A stretch of 64,000 bases of DNA from Candidatus Pantoea varia (lineage in GTDB: Bacteria; Pseudomonadota; Gammaproteobacteria; Enterobacterales; Enterobacteriaceae), in contig NZ_FOVG01000001.1 in the NCBI RefSeq assembly GCF_900115075.1, forward strand, positions 806,001-870,000, written 5' to 3'. A model generated the notes under the pieces. It was not told the DNA's origin, ran no database searches, and saw only the letters and a list, made by a program, of their open reading frames with translations. Shown here piece by piece: positions 33,569-44,895 of this stretch; the first letter of the stretch is position 1; each line of letters starts with the position of its first letter. The position numbers were made by a program, and so were the translations under genes.

Positions 33569-34801
33569 TTATAACGCTTCCAGCCTGCTGCGACGTTTAC
33601 GCTCGCGCATAAACAGGATCACCAGCCCAAACCACAGCACGCCGCTGATAAAGTTAACCAGGCAGAACCACAGCGTGCCGCCGCTGAAGTAACCACTTTT
33701 CGCCAGTTCAATTCCCACCGCCAGGGTCAGGATACTGATCATCCCCAGCATCGCCGCCACGCTGCCTTTGCCTTCATTGCTGGCGTAAAGCGTCAGACGA
33801 TAGAGTCCGGCATTCACCATGCCAGCACCAAAGGCGTAAAGGCTTAGGCCTGCAGTAATCAGCAGATAACCGTGACTGTTGAGCAGGCTTGCCACCAGCG
33901 CCAGGCTCAGGCCAATCAGAATCGGCCAGGCGGCGAACTTCACCGGCTGTTCAATCGGCACGCGTCCGGCCAGCTTACTCAGCGTCAGATTACCGGCGAT
34001 CATCGCCAGAAATACCGGCAGCTGCAGCAGTGCGTACTGCATCCGTGACAGACCTTCGTCATGCATCAGGATCACCGGCGAAAGGGCAACCCAGGTCAGG
34101 ATCGGGATAAACACCAGCCCGATGGCAAAGGAGCCAAACATCACCAGCCGATCTTTCATCAGTCGGCCATAGTTGCGCGCCAGATTAGGCAGGGCGATGG
34201 AGTGACTGCGGTCACCTGCGGTTTCAGGCATTACGCGCCACAGCACCACAAAAGCGACAAGGCTGCAGGCGGCAAACAGCCAGAACATGCTGCGCCAGCT
34301 GCCCACGGTGAGCCAGGCTGCACCGGCCAATGGGCCTGCCAGCGGAGCCAGTAACGCCACGTTGGCCATCAGCGCCATCATGCGCACCGCCAGCGCCTCA
34401 TCAAAGGCTTCCTGAATTGCGGCATAACCGACTGCGCCGATAAAGCAGAGGCTGATGCCCTGAATAAAGCGCAGGCTGACAAATTCTTCAATCGAGCTGA
34501 CCCAGTGCGTCAGCATGCAGGCGACGGCAAAGAACAGGATGCCGAACAGCATCACCGGTCGCCGGCCAAACTTATCGGAGAGCGGACCCAGCAGCCATTG
34601 CAGCACCACGCCACCAATCAGGTAGGCGGTCAGCGAAGTAGAGACCCATTCAGGGCCGACGGAGAACTCACTGGTGACGATCAGCATACCTGGCTGGATC
34701 ATGTCGTGAGCAATATAGGTCGCAAACTCGAACAGCACTAACGCCAGAGGAAAGAGTAAAATTCGGCCGGTAAGCTGGCTGATGGGCTGGAAACGGGGCA
34801 T
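33569..34801 (-). CDS. mdfA: MFS multidrug efflux transporter, MdfA-like
   Basis: A 410-residue, 12-TM drug/proton antiporter of the DHA1 family, the same length as E. coli MdfA. The TM1 signature with a membrane-embedded Glu (LVLFEFATYIAHDMIQPGML) is the MdfA hallmark needed for cationic drug recognition. The motif-A loop LGPLSDKFGRRPVM and the TM5 motif region (ANVALLAPLAGPLAGAAW) are intact. AAGGAGG precedes the ATG. MdtM is a close paralogue but lacks Glu in TM1. The drug range is inferred. Confidence 0.85.
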   Translation of the reverse strand: MPRFQPISQLTGRILLFPLALVLFEFATYIAHDMIQPGMLIVTSEFSVGPEWVSTSLTAYLIGGVVLQWLLGPLSDKFGRRPVMLFGILFFAVACMLTHWVSSIEEFVSLRFIQGISLCFIGAVGYAAIQEAFDEALAVRMMALMANVALLAPLAGPLAGAAWLTVGSWRSMFWLFAACSLVAFVVLWRVMPETAGDRSHSIALPNLARNYGRLMKDRLVMFGSFAIGLVFIPILTWVALSPVILMHDEGLSRMQYALLQLPVFLAMIAGNLTLSKLAGRVPIEQPVKFAAWPILIGLSLALVASLLNSHGYLLITAGLSLYAFGAGMVNAGLYRLTLYASNEGKGSVAAMLGMISILTLAVGIELAKSGYFSGGTLWFCLVNFISGVLWFGLVILFMRERKRRSRLEAL

Positions 34802-34885
34802 CTTGCCTCCTTGTCAGAAAAGAAAACGCGACTGCCAGGCAGTCGCGTCGTTGATTCTACACCGACAATGTAAACCCAGGCTCAA

Positions 34886-36328
34886 TTAATCCACGCGCAG
34901 CACACGGGTGGTGTTGGTGGTGCCGGTGGCGCCCATCACATCACCCTGCGTCACGATGACCAGATCGCCGGAGATCAGGAAGCCTTTATCACGCAGCAGA
35001 TTAACCGCGTCGTGTGCGGCGGCCACACCGTCGTTGTTACTGTCGAAGAACACCGGCGTCACACCGCGATAGAGCGCGGTGAGGTTCAGGGTACGTTCAT
35101 GGCGCGACATCGCAAAGATCGGCAGGCCCGAGGTGATACGTGAGGTCATCAGCGGGGTACGGCCCGACTCGGTCATGGTGATGATCGCAGTAACGCCCTG
35201 CAGGTGGTTCGCGGCGTACATGGAAGACATGGCGATCGCTTCTTCGACGTTGTCGAACTGTACATCCAGACGGTGCTTGGAAACGTTGACGCTCGGGATC
35301 TTCTCCGCGCCCAGGCAGACCTTCGCCATTGCCGAGACGGTTTCAGCCGGATACTGGCCCGCTGCGGTTTCCGCAGAGAGCATCACGGCATCGGTACCAT
35401 CCAGCACGGCGTTGGCCACGTCCATCACTTCTGCGCGGGTCGGCATCGGGTTAGTGATCATCGACTCCATCATCTGGGTCGCGGTAATGATGGTGCGGTT
35501 CAGCTGGCGGGCACGGCGAATTAACGCTTTCTGAATGCCGACCAGTTCCGGATCGCCAATCTCAACGCCCAGGTCGCCACGCGCAACCATCACAACGTCC
35601 GAGGCCAGAATGATGTCATCCATCGCTTCCTGGCTGGCTACGGCTTCAGCACGCTCCACTTTAGCGACCAGTTTAGCGTCGCAACCCGCTTCGCGCGCCA
35701 GACGACGCGCCAGGTTCATATCTTCGCCACAGCGAGGGAAGGAGACGGCCAGATAATCGACGCGGATTTTAGCGGCGGTGATGATGTCCGCTTTATCTTT
35801 TTCGGTCAGTGCTTCAGCCGACAGGCCGCCGCCCAGCTTGTTAATGCCTTTGTTGTTCGACAGCGGGCCACCGACAGTAACTTCGGTGAACACTTTCATG
35901 TCCTGAACTTCCAGCACTTTCAGCTGCACGCGGCCATCATCCAGCAGCAGGATATCGCCCGGCACCACATCTGCAGGCAGGCCTTTGTAGTCGATACCGA
36001 CGCGCTCTTTATCGCCTTCGCCTTTACCCAGATTGGCATCCAGCAGGAAGCGGTCGCCGATATTCAGGAAAACTTTGCCTTCTTTGAAGGTCGAAACACG
36101 AATTTTTGGACCCTGGAGGTCACCGAGGATAGCCACGTGGCGACCCAGTTTTGCGGCAATCTCGCGCACTTTATCGGCACGAAGCTGGTGATCTTCCGGC
36201 GTGCCGTGAGAGAAGTTGAGTCGAACAACGTTCGCGCCGGCAGCGATGATTTTTTCTAAGTTATTATCACGATCGGTAGCCGGGCCGAGGGTTGTAACGA
36301 TTTTGGTTCTTCTGAGACGTCTTGACAT
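34886..36328 (-). CDS. pykA: Pyruvate kinase II (type A)
   Basis: 480 residues. It converts phosphoenolpyruvate and ADP to pyruvate and ATP. The N-terminus [15 protein letters not shown], the catalytic Lys region VAKVERAEA, metal/substrate loop [12 protein letters not shown] and [11 protein letters not shown] are all present. It matches E. coli PykA, the AMP-activated isozyme, rather than PykF. I use the ATG at 36328 ([10 protein letters not shown]), with ACGGAG upstream; an in-frame start at 36346 adds six unconserved residues. hexR lies upstream on the same strand, with an intergenic region rich in palindromes. Confidence 0.96.
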   Translation of the reverse strand: MSRRLRRTKIVTTLGPATDRDNNLEKIIAAGANVVRLNFSHGTPEDHQLRADKVREIAAKLGRHVAILGDLQGPKIRVSTFKEGKVFLNIGDRFLLDANLGKGEGDKERVGIDYKGLPADVVPGDILLLDDGRVQLKVLEVQDMKVFTEVTVGGPLSNNKGINKLGGGLSAEALTEKDKADIITAAKIRVDYLAVSFPRCGEDMNLARRLAREAGCDAKLVAKVERAEAVASQEAMDDIILASDVVMVARGDLGVEIGDPELVGIQKALIRRARQLNRTIITATQMMESMITNPMPTRAEVMDVANAVLDGTDAVMLSAETAAGQYPAETVSAMAKVCLGAEKIPSVNVSKHRLDVQFDNVEEAIAMSSMYAANHLQGVTAIITMTESGRTPLMTSRITSGLPIFAMSRHERTLNLTALYRGVTPVFFDSNNDGVAAAHDAVNLLRDKGFLISGDLVIVTQGDVMGATGTTNTTRVLRVD

Positions 36329-36405
36329 CGAGGACTCCGTATACATTTAAGCGTGTCATGGACTGTGGACACGGCATGGTTATCTATTCTATATGATCGA
36401 TGGGT

Positions 36406-36433
36406 TGTGATACGACTCACATTGTAAATGTGA
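36406..36433. promoter_or_regulatory. Overlapping palindromes upstream of pykA (CRP-like site)
   Basis: TGTGA-TACGAC-TCACA (36406-36421) fits the CRP consensus core exactly. It overlaps a second perfect palindrome, TCACATT-GTA-AATGTGA (36417-36433). Both lie 80-105 bases before the pykA start and just after the hexR stop. A regulator of pykA is likely to bind here; CRP is the best guess, not proven. Confidence 0.55.
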
Positions 36434-36435
36434 TG

Positions 36436-37314
36436 TTAATTTTTTTGCTGATCATCCTCTTCCCGAATGGTGTTCTTTTCGTAACGCGACGCTTTCAACG
36501 CCTCTTTCACGCGCTTCAGGTTCTCACGGAAGGGCGCACCCCGTTCCAGGGTGAAACCGGTCGCCAGCACATCGATCACGGTCAACTGCGCCAGGCGCGA
36601 TACCATCGGCAAATAGATATCCGTATCTTCCGGTACATCAAGCACTAAAGCTATCGCTGCTTCATGGGCAAGGGGAGAATCGGCAGAGGTGATGGCGATA
36701 ACGGTGGAACCGTTTACACGGGCCAGGCGAGCCAGTTCTACCATATTTTTTGTGCGTCCAGTATGCGAAATGAGAACAAAGACGTCACCGGCTCGACTAT
36801 TTATGCAACTCATGCGCTGGATCACAATATCGTCGGACCAGATGACCGGCAGATTAAAGCGAAGAAATTTGGTGAAAGCGTCATGCGCCACTACAGCGGA
36901 CGCACCCAGCCCGAAAAAGGCGAGTTTATCGGCCTGCGCAAGCAGGGTCACCGCCTGTTGCAGCTGCGCGCTGTTCAGCTGATCCCGGACCCGTTGCAAC
37001 CCGGCCAGCGCAGAGTCGAAGATTTTGTGGCTGTAGTTCTCTACCGTGTCGTCGTCTTCAACCCCCCGGCTGACCCAGTTGCTGCCTTTCACCAGGCTCT
37101 GCGCCAGCTGCAGTTTAAAGTCGGGGAAGCCCTGTGCACCCAGTCGGTGGCAGAAGCGATTCACGGTGGGTTCACTGACTCCGGCACTGCCAGCCAGTGT
37201 CGCGATGCTGGAGTGCATCGCCGCCTGCGGTTCCGCCAGAATCTGCCGGGCGACTTTCTGTTCCGCTTTGCTCAGCGCAGCGAACTGCGCCTCAATTTTT
37301 TCCAGCATATTCAT
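36436..37314 (-). CDS. hexR: HexR family transcriptional regulator (RpiR type)
   Basis: A 292-residue repressor with an N-terminal RpiR-type HTH (about 1-77, IATLAGSAGVSEPTVNRFCHRLG) and a C-terminal SIS sugar-phosphate domain (about 125-250, LAFFGLGASAVVAHDAF, VLISHTGRTKNMVELARLA). HexR senses KDPG and controls zwf, eda, pyk and related genes in gammaproteobacteria. It is divergent from zwf, which fits that role. I looked for its TGTAAT-N3-ATTACA box upstream of zwf and did not find a good one. Confidence 0.93.
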   Translation of the reverse strand: MNMLEKIEAQFAALSKAEQKVARQILAEPQAAMHSSIATLAGSAGVSEPTVNRFCHRLGAQGFPDFKLQLAQSLVKGSNWVSRGVEDDDTVENYSHKIFDSALAGLQRVRDQLNSAQLQQAVTLLAQADKLAFFGLGASAVVAHDAFTKFLRFNLPVIWSDDIVIQRMSCINSRAGDVFVLISHTGRTKNMVELARLARVNGSTVIAITSADSPLAHEAAIALVLDVPEDTDIYLPMVSRLAQLTVIDVLATGFTLERGAPFRENLKRVKEALKASRYEKNTIREEDDQQKN

Positions 37315-37678
37315 AAGCCGATGACCATAATCATTTTTATCAATTTCAATTAACCCTGTCGCAGGAGCCGATTAACAGAGACTATATCGCGCCAGCACCC
37401 GGCAAACGCAACGGCTGACAAGTCTGGTGCCCCTTTTTTTGGGATACTTTGACCGGTGCCAGATTTTCCTGACACCAACAGAAACAGAAAAAACCGGCAA
37501 TCCGCACGTGTCATCACACGCGCTTAGCACATCCGGTACAGAGTTATTGCGGTTGACCCGGCGAGTCGGTTTACCTGGCGCAGGGAAAAAAGTACATTGT
37601 GCTGAAAGAAAATAATAACCTGGACCCGGTGGCAGAGGATGCATCACCACCGGACTATCCTGCAACGAGGAGAGGAAA
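37315..37678. other. hexR-zwf divergent promoter region
   Basis: A 364-base non-coding interval between divergent hexR and zwf. ORFs on either strand have no recognisable content. It must hold both promoters, but I could not place -10/-35 elements or a HexR box with confidence. Confidence 0.5.
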
Positions 37679-39154
37679 ATGGCGGTAACACAAATAGCCC
37701 AGGCATGCGATCTGGTGATTTTCGGTGCCAAAGGCGATCTTGCACGCCGTAAACTGTTGCCTTCACTGTACCAGTTAGAGAAAGCGGGTCAGATCCATGA
37801 GGAAACCCGCATTATTGGTGTCGGCCGTGCTGAGTGGGATAAAGCGGAATACACCAAAGTGGTACGTGAAGCGCTGGAAACCTTCATGAAGGAGAAGATT
37901 GACGAAGCGCTGTGGGATAAACTCAGCAATCGTCTCGACTTCTGCAACCTCGATGTTAATGACACCACGCACTTCCCGAAACTGGGCAAGATGCTGGACC
38001 AGAAAAACCGCACCACCATCAACTATTTTGCAATGCCACCCAGCACTTTTGGCGCGATCTGTCAGGGCCTGGGCACCGCGAAGCTGAATGCCAAGCCAGC
38101 GCGCGTAGTGATGGAGAAGCCGCTGGGCACTTCACTGGAAACCTCGCAGGAGATCAACGACAGTGTTGGCGAATACTTTGAAGAGAGCCAGGTGTTCCGT
38201 ATTGACCACTATCTCGGTAAAGAGACCGTGCTCAACCTGCTGGCGCTGCGCTTCGCTAACTCTATCTTCGTAAATAACTGGGATAACCGTACCATCGACC
38301 ATGTGCAGATCACCGTGGCCGAAGAAGTGGGCATCGAAGGCCGCTGGGGTTACTTCGATAAAGCGGGCCAGATGCGCGATATGATCCAGAACCATCTGTT
38401 GCAGATTCTGACCATGATTGCCATGTCACCGCCATCTGATCTCAGCGCCGACAGCATCCGTGACGAAAAAGTCAAAGTGCTGCGCTCGCTGCGCCGCATC
38501 GATCAGACCAACGTGCGTGAGAAAACCGTGCGCGGTCAGTACACCTCTGGCTTTGTGCAGGGCAAAAAAGTGCCGGGCTACCTGGAAGAAGAGGGCGCTA
38601 ATAAGTCGAGCGCCACCGAGACCTTCGTGGCGATTCGTGTCGATATCGACAACTGGCGCTGGGCAGGCGTGCCGTTCTATCTGCGTACCGGTAAGCGTTT
38701 ACCGACCAAATGCTCTGAAGTGGTGGTCTACTTCAAAAATCCTGAGATGAACCTGTTTAAAGATTCTTACTCAGAGTTGCCGCAGAACAAGCTGACCATT
38801 CGTCTGCAGCCGGACGAAGGCGTGGATATCGAGATCCTGAACAAAGTGCCCGGTCTCGATCACAAGCACAAACTGCAGACCACTAAGCTGGATCTGAGCT
38901 ACTCCGAAACGTTTAACCAGTCGCACCTTGCTGATGCTTACGAGCGTCTGCTGCTGGAGAGCATGCGCGGTATTCAGGCGCTGTTTGTGCGTCGTGATGA
39001 AGTGGAAGCCGCATGGACCTATGTCGATTCCATTATCGACGCGTGGGCTGCGGATGGCGATTCATCCAAGCCGTATCAGGCAGGCACCTGGGGCCCGGTG
39101 GCCTCGGTAGCGATGATCACCCGCGATGGCCGCTCGTGGAATGAGTTTGAATAA
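37679..39154 (+). CDS. zwf: Glucose-6-phosphate 1-dehydrogenase
   Basis: A 491-residue NADP-dependent enzyme that opens the oxidative pentose phosphate pathway. The coenzyme fingerprint is [19 protein letters not shown] (about 13-31) and the substrate/catalytic motif is RIDHYLGKE (about 178-186). Length equals E. coli Zwf. A strong GAGGAGAGG ribosome binding site precedes the ATG. It is followed by a terminator and eda, without the edd gene that separates them in E. coli. Confidence 0.98.
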   Translation: MAVTQIAQACDLVIFGAKGDLARRKLLPSLYQLEKAGQIHEETRIIGVGRAEWDKAEYTKVVREALETFMKEKIDEALWDKLSNRLDFCNLDVNDTTHFPKLGKMLDQKNRTTINYFAMPPSTFGAICQGLGTAKLNAKPARVVMEKPLGTSLETSQEINDSVGEYFEESQVFRIDHYLGKETVLNLLALRFANSIFVNNWDNRTIDHVQITVAEEVGIEGRWGYFDKAGQMRDMIQNHLLQILTMIAMSPPSDLSADSIRDEKVKVLRSLRRIDQTNVREKTVRGQYTSGFVQGKKVPGYLEEEGANKSSATETFVAIRVDIDNWRWAGVPFYLRTGKRLPTKCSEVVVYFKNPEMNLFKDSYSELPQNKLTIRLQPDEGVDIEILNKVPGLDHKHKLQTTKLDLSYSETFNQSHLADAYERLLLESMRGIQALFVRRDEVEAAWTYVDSIIDAWAADGDSSKPYQAGTWGPVASVAMITRDGRSWNEFE

Positions 39155-39169
39155 CTGAAGTGATGATGA

Positions 39170-39192
39170 AGCCCGCAACGCGGGCTTTTTTT
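39170..39192 (+). terminator. Terminator after zwf
   Basis: AGCCCGC / GCGGGCT with loop AAC, followed by eight T. Confidence 0.92.
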
Positions 39193-39369
39193 TCGCCCTT
39201 AAACCGGGCCAGTGGATGCAGACAAAACTGAACTGCCGTTTCAAAAAGGGGCGCAGGAGGATAGACGCTCAGGAAGCGGATCATGTATGGTAGTGACGCA
39301 ATTTACAGGGCAGGAGCCGACGCTCCATGACCGGGTCGCAATCCCGGTGTTATTAAGCAAGGGGAACTG

Positions 39370-40008
39370 ATGAAAAACTGGAAAACGAGTGCTGAACAGA
39401 TTCTGACTACCGGACCTGTCGTGCCGGTCATCGTGGTGAACAAACTGGAACACGCCGTGCCGATGGCGAAAGCGCTGGTAGCAGGCGGTGTCAGAGTGCT
39501 GGAAGTGACGCTGCGCACACCGGTGGCGATGGATGCCTTACGTGCGATGATCAAAGAAGTGCCGGATGCGATCGTCGGTGCGGGCACGGTGATTAATCCA
39601 CAGCAGTTACAGGAAGTGACCGATGCCGGTGCGCAGTTTGTTATCAGCCCTGGCGTTACAGAATCGCTGCTGAAAGCGGCGGTGGAAGGGCCGGTTCCGT
39701 TGATTCCGGGCATCAGCACCGTTTCTGAGTTAATGACCGGTATGGACTATGGTCTGCGCGAGTTTAAGTTTTTCCCGGCAGAAGCGAACGGCGGTGTAAA
39801 AGCGCTGCAGGCGATTGGCGGACCTTTCCCGCAGGTACGTTTCTGCCCGACCGGCGGCATCTCTCCGGCCAACTACCGTGACTATCTGGCGCTGAAAAGC
39901 GTGCTGTGCATCGGCGGATCCTGGCTGGTGCCTAACGACGCGCTGGAAGCGGGCGACTGGGAGCGCATCACCCGCCTGGCACGCGAAGCTGTCGAAGGCG
40001 CGAAGTAA
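39370..40008 (+). CDS. eda: KHG/KDPG aldolase
   Basis: A 212-residue class I aldolase that splits 2-keto-3-deoxy-6-phosphogluconate to pyruvate and glyceraldehyde-3-phosphate; it also cleaves 4-hydroxy-2-oxoglutarate. The Schiff-base Lys is in [13 protein letters not shown], and the catalytic Glu is in [14 protein letters not shown] lies before the ATG. The usual upstream partner edd (phosphogluconate dehydratase) is absent at this locus, so here the enzyme may mainly serve sugar-acid breakdown or glyoxylate turnover. Confidence 0.96.
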   Translation: MKNWKTSAEQILTTGPVVPVIVVNKLEHAVPMAKALVAGGVRVLEVTLRTPVAMDALRAMIKEVPDAIVGAGTVINPQQLQEVTDAGAQFVISPGVTESLLKAAVEGPVPLIPGISTVSELMTGMDYGLREFKFFPAEANGGVKALQAIGGPFPQVRFCPTGGISPANYRDYLALKSVLCIGGSWLVPNDALEAGDWERITRLAREAVEGAK

Positions 40009-40014
40009 GTGATG

Positions 40015-40036
40015 GCGGTGAGCGTCTGCTCACCGC
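40015..40036. terminator. Hairpin between convergent eda and purT
   Basis: A perfect 9-bp stem, GCGGTGAGC / GCTCACCGC, with loop GTCT, in the 34-base gap between two converging genes. There is no U-tract on either strand. Confidence 0.5.
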
Positions 40037-40042
40037 ACACCG

Positions 40043-41221
40043 TTACCCCTGAACCGTAACCGCGGCGGCACTGGCAACCGCACGTGCAATGGCCTGATCG
40101 GTGCTGTCACCGCTGGCGAGCGCCACACCAAGACGACGCTGACCGCTGATCTCCGGCTTGCCGAACAGTCGCAGTTGCAGACCGGCACCCAGTGCTGCTT
40201 CGACATTCACAAACTGCACGTTCTGGCTGGTCAGTTGCGGCAGGATAACGGCAGACGCCGATGGACCATACTGACGAATCCCGCCAATCGGCAGACCCAG
40301 GAACGCCCGCACGTGCAGCGCAAACTCTGACAGATCCTGCGAAATCAGCGTGACCATGCCGGTGTCGTGTGGACGCGGTGAAACTTCGCTGAACACCACC
40401 TCATCACCGCAGACAAACAGCTCAACGCCAAACAGGCCATAGCCGCCCAGCGCCTTAACCACCTGCGCGGCAACATCCTGCGCCCGTTGCAGCGCCAGTT
40501 CACTCATCTGCTGCGGCTGCCAGGATTCACGGTAATCGCCATCTTCCTGACGGTGACCAATCGGCGCGCAGAAGTGAATGCCATCAACCGCGTTGATGGT
40601 CAGCAGGGTGATCTCAAAATCGAAGTTGACGACCCCTTCGACGATGACGCGTCCGGCACCGGCACGGCCACCCTGTTGTGCGTAGTCCCAGGCTTTATCG
40701 AGCTGGCTGGCGTCACGGATAAAGCTCTGACCTTTGCCGGATGAGCTCATCACCGGCTTAACAATGCAGGGGAAGCCTATCTCTGCGACGGCTTCATCGA
40801 AGCGCGGCTTGCTGTCGGCGAAGCAATAGCGGGAGGTCGGCAGCGACAACTCTTCAGCCGCCAGGCGGCGAATGCCTTCGCGATTCATGGTCAGCCGCGC
40901 GGCACGGGCGGTCGGAATCACGCGCTGACCCTGTTGCTCCAGCTCAACCAGCGTATCCGTGGCGATGGCTTCGATTTCCGGCACCACAAAGTCAGGCTTC
41001 TCAGCAGCGATCAGTGCAGCCAGTGCCGCACCATCCAGCATGTTAATGACATGGCTGCGATGGGCGACGTGCATCGCCGGCGCATCGGCGTAACGATCAA
41101 CCGCGATCACTTCCACACCCAGACGCTGACACTCCAGCGCCACCTCTTTACCCAGTTCACCTGAACCTAATAGCATCACGCGCGTCGCCGCCGGACGCAG
41201 CGCTGTTCCGAGAGTGGTCAT
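40043..41221 (-). CDS. purT: Formate-dependent phosphoribosylglycinamide formyltransferase PurT
   Basis: A 392-residue ATP-grasp enzyme that makes formyl-GAR from GAR, formate and ATP in purine synthesis, a folate-free alternative to PurN. Signatures are [28 protein letters not shown], the ATP-grasp [13 protein letters not shown] and [14 protein letters not shown]. Homology starts at the ATG at 41221 ([15 protein letters not shown]). A PUR box lies 40 bases upstream. Confidence 0.97.
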   Translation of the reverse strand: MTTLGTALRPAATRVMLLGSGELGKEVALECQRLGVEVIAVDRYADAPAMHVAHRSHVINMLDGAALAALIAAEKPDFVVPEIEAIATDTLVELEQQGQRVIPTARAARLTMNREGIRRLAAEELSLPTSRYCFADSKPRFDEAVAEIGFPCIVKPVMSSSGKGQSFIRDASQLDKAWDYAQQGGRAGAGRVIVEGVVNFDFEITLLTINAVDGIHFCAPIGHRQEDGDYRESWQPQQMSELALQRAQDVAAQVVKALGGYGLFGVELFVCGDEVVFSEVSPRPHDTGMVTLISQDLSEFALHVRAFLGLPIGGIRQYGPSASAVILPQLTSQNVQFVNVEAALGAGLQLRLFGKPEISGQRRLGVALASGDSTDQAIARAVASAAAVTVQG

Positions 41222-41260
41222 ACATTCCCCTAAGCAGTCAAAATTCGCGCGCAAGTATAA

Positions 41261-41276
41261 ACGAAAACGTTTGCGT
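41261..41276 (-). promoter_or_regulatory. PurR operator (PUR box) of purT
   Basis: On the minus strand the 16-mer reads ACGCAAACGTTTTCGT, an exact fit to the PurR consensus ACGCAAACGTTTTCNT. It is placed 40-55 bases upstream of the purT start, so purT should be repressed by PurR with hypoxanthine or guanine. Confidence 0.92.
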
Positions 41277-41386
41277 TCTCATCTTTCATCCATATAAGAC
41301 CGCTTTTTGCCGTACTTTTCCCGCTCTGACGTTTCCTGACATCCTTTTGGTCAGGATAGCGGCTGACATCCTGAAAGGAGTGAATG

Positions 41387-42043
41387 ATGAATAACTGGTT
41401 GCAACAGATTCAGTCGGTGCTGGCGAAGAAGGGCAGTGAGGGAAAATCAGGCGGCGGCTTAAGTGATATGCTGGCACCTGGTGCGCTGGGCGGTCTGGCC
41501 GCGATGCTGATTTCCAGTAAGTCATCGCGCAAACTGCTGACCAAATATGGCGGCAAAGCCCTGATTGTGGGCGGTGGTGCGGCCGCAGGCGCGGTGCTGT
41601 GGAACAAATACAAGCAGCGGGTCAGCGAAGCGCACCAGAATGAACCTGACTTTGGCGTGGCGCAAACGCCCGTTGATCTGCGCGCCGAGCGTCTGGTGAC
41701 GGCGCTGGTGTTTGCTGCCAAAAGCGACGGGCACATCGACGATCAGGAACGGGCAGCCATTGAGCAGAATATTCATCAGTCCGGTTACGGCCAGGATGCT
41801 GAACAGCTGATTCAGAAAGCGATGAACCGCCCGCTGGATCCGCAGTGGCTGGCGGCCGATGTGAAAAATGAAGAGGAGGCGCTGGAGCTTTACTTCCTGA
41901 GCTGTGCCGCCATCGACGTTGATCACTTCATGGAGCGCAGCTATCTCTCCGCGCTGGGCGATGCGCTGAAAATCCCCCAGGATGTTCGCGACGGCATCCA
42001 GCAGGATCTTGAGGCTGAGAAAGTCCGTTTACCCGCCAGTTAA
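41387..42043 (+). CDS. yebE: DUF533/TerB-like inner membrane protein YebE
   Basis: A 218-residue protein matching E. coli YebE. A hydrophobic Gly/Ala-rich segment ([18 protein letters not shown], about 63-80) is a probable TM helix, preceded by a loop region ([24 protein letters not shown]). A helical TerB-like domain follows ([22 protein letters not shown], about 112-133). E. coli yebE belongs to the Cpx envelope-stress regulon; I did not find a clear CpxR site here. The second of two ATGs is six bases after AAGGAG and aligns with E. coli. Confidence 0.9.
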   Translation: MNNWLQQIQSVLAKKGSEGKSGGGLSDMLAPGALGGLAAMLISSKSSRKLLTKYGGKALIVGGGAAAGAVLWNKYKQRVSEAHQNEPDFGVAQTPVDLRAERLVTALVFAAKSDGHIDDQERAAIEQNIHQSGYGQDAEQLIQKAMNRPLDPQWLAADVKNEEEALELYFLSCAAIDVDHFMERSYLSALGDALKIPQDVRDGIQQDLEAEKVRLPAS

Positions 42044-42169
42044 TCCTTCTGATACTCCGCTGGCAGACCACAGGATGTGATCTGCCAGCGGTGGCTTCGC
42101 ACCCTATATATGGCTTCCCGCTGCTGAAGTGTTACGCTTACAGATCATTGCGTTCACGGAGACGGATGG

Positions 42170-44233
42170 ATGAAAGCACCCATCGCAAGAAAAATACCCC
42201 ATGAGATGACGCTGCACGGCGAGACGCGCATCGACAACTACTACTGGCTGCGCGACGACAAACGCGAAAACAGCGAGGTTCTCGATTACCTGCGGGCCGA
42301 AAATAATTACGGCAAAAAAATCATGTCCTCGCAGCAGCCCCTGCAGGACCGGGTATTAAAAGAAATTATCGATCGCCTGCCACCTGAAGATCACTCAGTG
42401 CCCTATGTGAAAAACGGCTACCGCTATCAGAGCCGTTACCAGAGTGGTAATGAATACCCGGCCTATTACCGTCAGCCTGCAGCGAGCGAAGAGTCAGGTG
42501 AGTGGAGCCTGCTGCTTGATGCCAACCAGCGCGCCTCACACAGCGATTTCTACACCATGGGGGCGCTGCACATCAGCCCCGATAACCGGGTGATGGCGCT
42601 GGCAGAAGATTTTCTGTCACGGCGGCAATATGGCATCCGGTTCCGTAACCTGGAGAGTGGCAGCTGGTATCCTGAAGTGCTGAGTAACGCTTCCTCCAGC
42701 TTCGCCTGGGCTAATGACTCGCGCACCGTCTACTATGTGCGGAAACACCCGCAGACGCTGCTCTCTTACCAGGTATGGCGGCACGAACTCGGTTCGCCAC
42801 AGTCCGATGACCAGCTGGTCTATGAAGAGCGGGATGACACCTATCATCTCAGCGTACATAAAAGCACCTCTAAGCAGTTCATCATGATTGCGCTCTACAG
42901 CACAAATACCAGCGAAATCCAGCTGATCGATGCAAACTTTCCGGACGCGCAGCCGCATGTCTTTCTGCCGCGTCGCCGCAATCATGAGTACAGCATCGAC
43001 CATTACGATCACCAGTTTTTCATTCGATCCAACCGGGAAGGCAAAAACTTCGGTCTTTACCGCAGCCGTTATCTGGATGAGTCACGCTGGGAAACGCTGA
43101 TTCCGGCACGGGAACAGGTGGTAATGGAAGACTTCCAGCTGTTCAGGGACTGGCTGGTGGTTGAGGAGCGCCAGCGCGGCTTAACCAGCCTGCGGCAGAT
43201 CAACTGGGCCAGCGGCGAAACCAGCGGAATTGCGTTTGATGATCCAACGTATGTGACCTGGCTGGCCTACAATCCGACGCCGCGTACCAGCAAACTGCGC
43301 TACGGCTATTCATCGATGACTACGCCGACCACGCTGTTTGAGCTGGATATGGATACCGGTGAACGGCGCATTCTGAAGCAGAGCGCGGTGAAAGGTTTTA
43401 ACGCGGAAGATTACAAAAGCGAGCACCACTGGATCAAAGTCAGCGATGGCACCGAAGTGCCGGTCTCGCTGGTCTATCATCGTAAACATTATCAGCCCGG
43501 TCAGAACCCGATGCTGGTCTATGGTTACGGCGCCTATGGCAGCAGCATGGATGCCGATTTCAGCGTCAGCCGCCTGAGCCTGCTGGATCGCGGCTTTGTC
43601 TATGCGCTGATACAGGTGCGTGGCGGTGGTGAACTTGGGCAGCAATGGTATGACGGCGGTCGCCTGCTGAATAAGATGAACAGTTTTACCGACTTTATTG
43701 ATGTGACGGATGCGCTGGTGGCACGCGGCATCGGTCACCCGGAACGACTCTATGCGATGGGCGGCAGCGCGGGCGGCTTGCTGATGGGTGCAGTGATCAA
43801 CATGGCACCGCAGCGATTCCACGGCGTGGTGGCTCAGGTGCCGTTTGTTGATGTGGTCACCACGATGCTGGACGAGTCGATCCCGCTGACTACCGGCGAG
43901 TATGACGAGTGGGGCAATCCCAGCGATCCGGAATACTACCGCTACATCCGCCAGTACAGCCCCTATGACAACATCGAGGCGAAGGACTATCCTCACCTGC
44001 TGGTCACCACCGGCCTTCACGATTCACAGGTGCAGTACTGGGAACCGGCCAAATGGGTGGCGAAGCTGAGATCGATGAAAACCGATAACAACCTGCTGCT
44101 GCTCTGCACCGATATGGATGCGGGTCACGGCGGCAAGTCGGGTCGCTACAAAGCCTATGAAGGGATCGCGATGGAATACACCTTCCTGCTGGGCCTGGCG
44201 CAGGGCACCTTACCGCCAGCTCAGGATTACTGA
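42170..44233 (+). CDS. ptrB: Oligopeptidase B
   Basis: A 687-residue S9A prolyl-oligopeptidase-family serine peptidase that cuts small peptides after Lys or Arg. The N-terminal beta-propeller (about 70-400) shields the active site. The alpha/beta-hydrolase domain carries the nucleophile Ser in [14 protein letters not shown], Asp in [14 protein letters not shown] and His in [12 protein letters not shown]. Its 3' end overlaps the convergent exoX end by 7 bases. Confidence 0.96.
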   Translation: MKAPIARKIPHEMTLHGETRIDNYYWLRDDKRENSEVLDYLRAENNYGKKIMSSQQPLQDRVLKEIIDRLPPEDHSVPYVKNGYRYQSRYQSGNEYPAYYRQPAASEESGEWSLLLDANQRASHSDFYTMGALHISPDNRVMALAEDFLSRRQYGIRFRNLESGSWYPEVLSNASSSFAWANDSRTVYYVRKHPQTLLSYQVWRHELGSPQSDDQLVYEERDDTYHLSVHKSTSKQFIMIALYSTNTSEIQLIDANFPDAQPHVFLPRRRNHEYSIDHYDHQFFIRSNREGKNFGLYRSRYLDESRWETLIPAREQVVMEDFQLFRDWLVVEERQRGLTSLRQINWASGETSGIAFDDPTYVTWLAYNPTPRTSKLRYGYSSMTTPTTLFELDMDTGERRILKQSAVKGFNAEDYKSEHHWIKVSDGTEVPVSLVYHRKHYQPGQNPMLVYGYGAYGSSMDADFSVSRLSLLDRGFVYALIQVRGGGELGQQWYDGGRLLNKMNSFTDFIDVTDALVARGIGHPERLYAMGGSAGGLLMGAVINMAPQRFHGVVAQVPFVDVVTTMLDESIPLTTGEYDEWGNPSDPEYYRYIRQYSPYDNIEAKDYPHLLVTTGLHDSQVQYWEPAKWVAKLRSMKTDNNLLLLCTDMDAGHGGKSGRYKAYEGIAMEYTFLLGLAQGTLPPAQDY

Positions 44234-44895
44234 GACTCTGACAGGTATTTATTTAGCGCCTGCCGCAATGGCGGGCGTAAATCACTGACATTATTCAGCA
44301 CCCACTTCAGGTAGCCCGGATCCTTCCTCGCAATCACAGCAATCGCCTGGCCGCGATATTTGCCGAAAGGCAGAATGTCGTCGCGCTGGGCCGCCGGTTG
44401 TGAACGCACAATCATCTCGGAGGCACTCCAGCCGGAGGTCTCCATGATACGGATCAGCAGCGCTGCCGTGACATAGCAGTCATAGAGTGCGCGGTGCGCA
44501 TGCAGGTCAGCGGGCGGCGTCACATCCAGCTTCAGCGAATGACGCAGTGCCTGGTTGCCATATTTAATGCCTGGCCAGAGCTGACGCGCCAGCTGCATGG
44601 TGCAGATCCATTCACCGTACATCTCCGGCAGCATCCGGCGATCAAAACTGGCGTTGTGCGCGACATAAAAGGCACTGCCGTAATAGCGTGGGATCGCCTC
44701 TTCAATGGTCGGTTTTCCGGCGACCATCGCTTCGGTGATGCGATGCACCGCCATCGCCTGACGGCTGATAGGGCGGTCGGGCAGGGTGAGGTCGCTCATT
44801 GGGTTCACTATCTGGCCGTTGACCACATCTACGGACGCAACTTCAACCACGCCGCCCTGCAGGCCGCAGGTTTCGGTATCGATAACGCGAAACAT
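44227..44895 (-). CDS. exoX: Exodeoxyribonuclease X
   Basis: A 222-residue DEDD-family 3'-5' exonuclease acting in mismatch repair and DNA recombination. Metal-binding acidic residues are in [12 protein letters not shown] (ExoI), [12 protein letters not shown] (ExoII) and [11 protein letters not shown] (ExoIII, DEDDh type). It lies immediately downstream of holE. The holE TGA overlaps two tandem ATG codons (44898, 44895); I use 44895, which aligns with the E. coli start. Confidence 0.94.
   Translation of the reverse strand: MFRVIDTETCGLQGGVVEVASVDVVNGQIVNPMSDLTLPDRPISRQAMAVHRITEAMVAGKPTIEEAIPRYYGSAFYVAHNASFDRRMLPEMYGEWICTMQLARQLWPGIKYGNQALRHSLKLDVTPPADLHAHRALYDCYVTAALLIRIMETSGWSASEMIVRSQPAAQRDDILPFGKYRGQAIAVIARKDPGYLKWVLNNVSDLRPPLRQALNKYLSESQ

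Noticed and set aside
33242-33612. ORFs of 85-101 codons on the + strand after lpxM
   Set aside because: They overlap the lpxM end and read through its terminator and the tandem repeat; content is an artefact of the repeat.
37315-37678. A HexR box (TGTAAT-N3-ATTACA) upstream of zwf
   Set aside because: Expected from known regulation, but I found no palindrome close enough to call.
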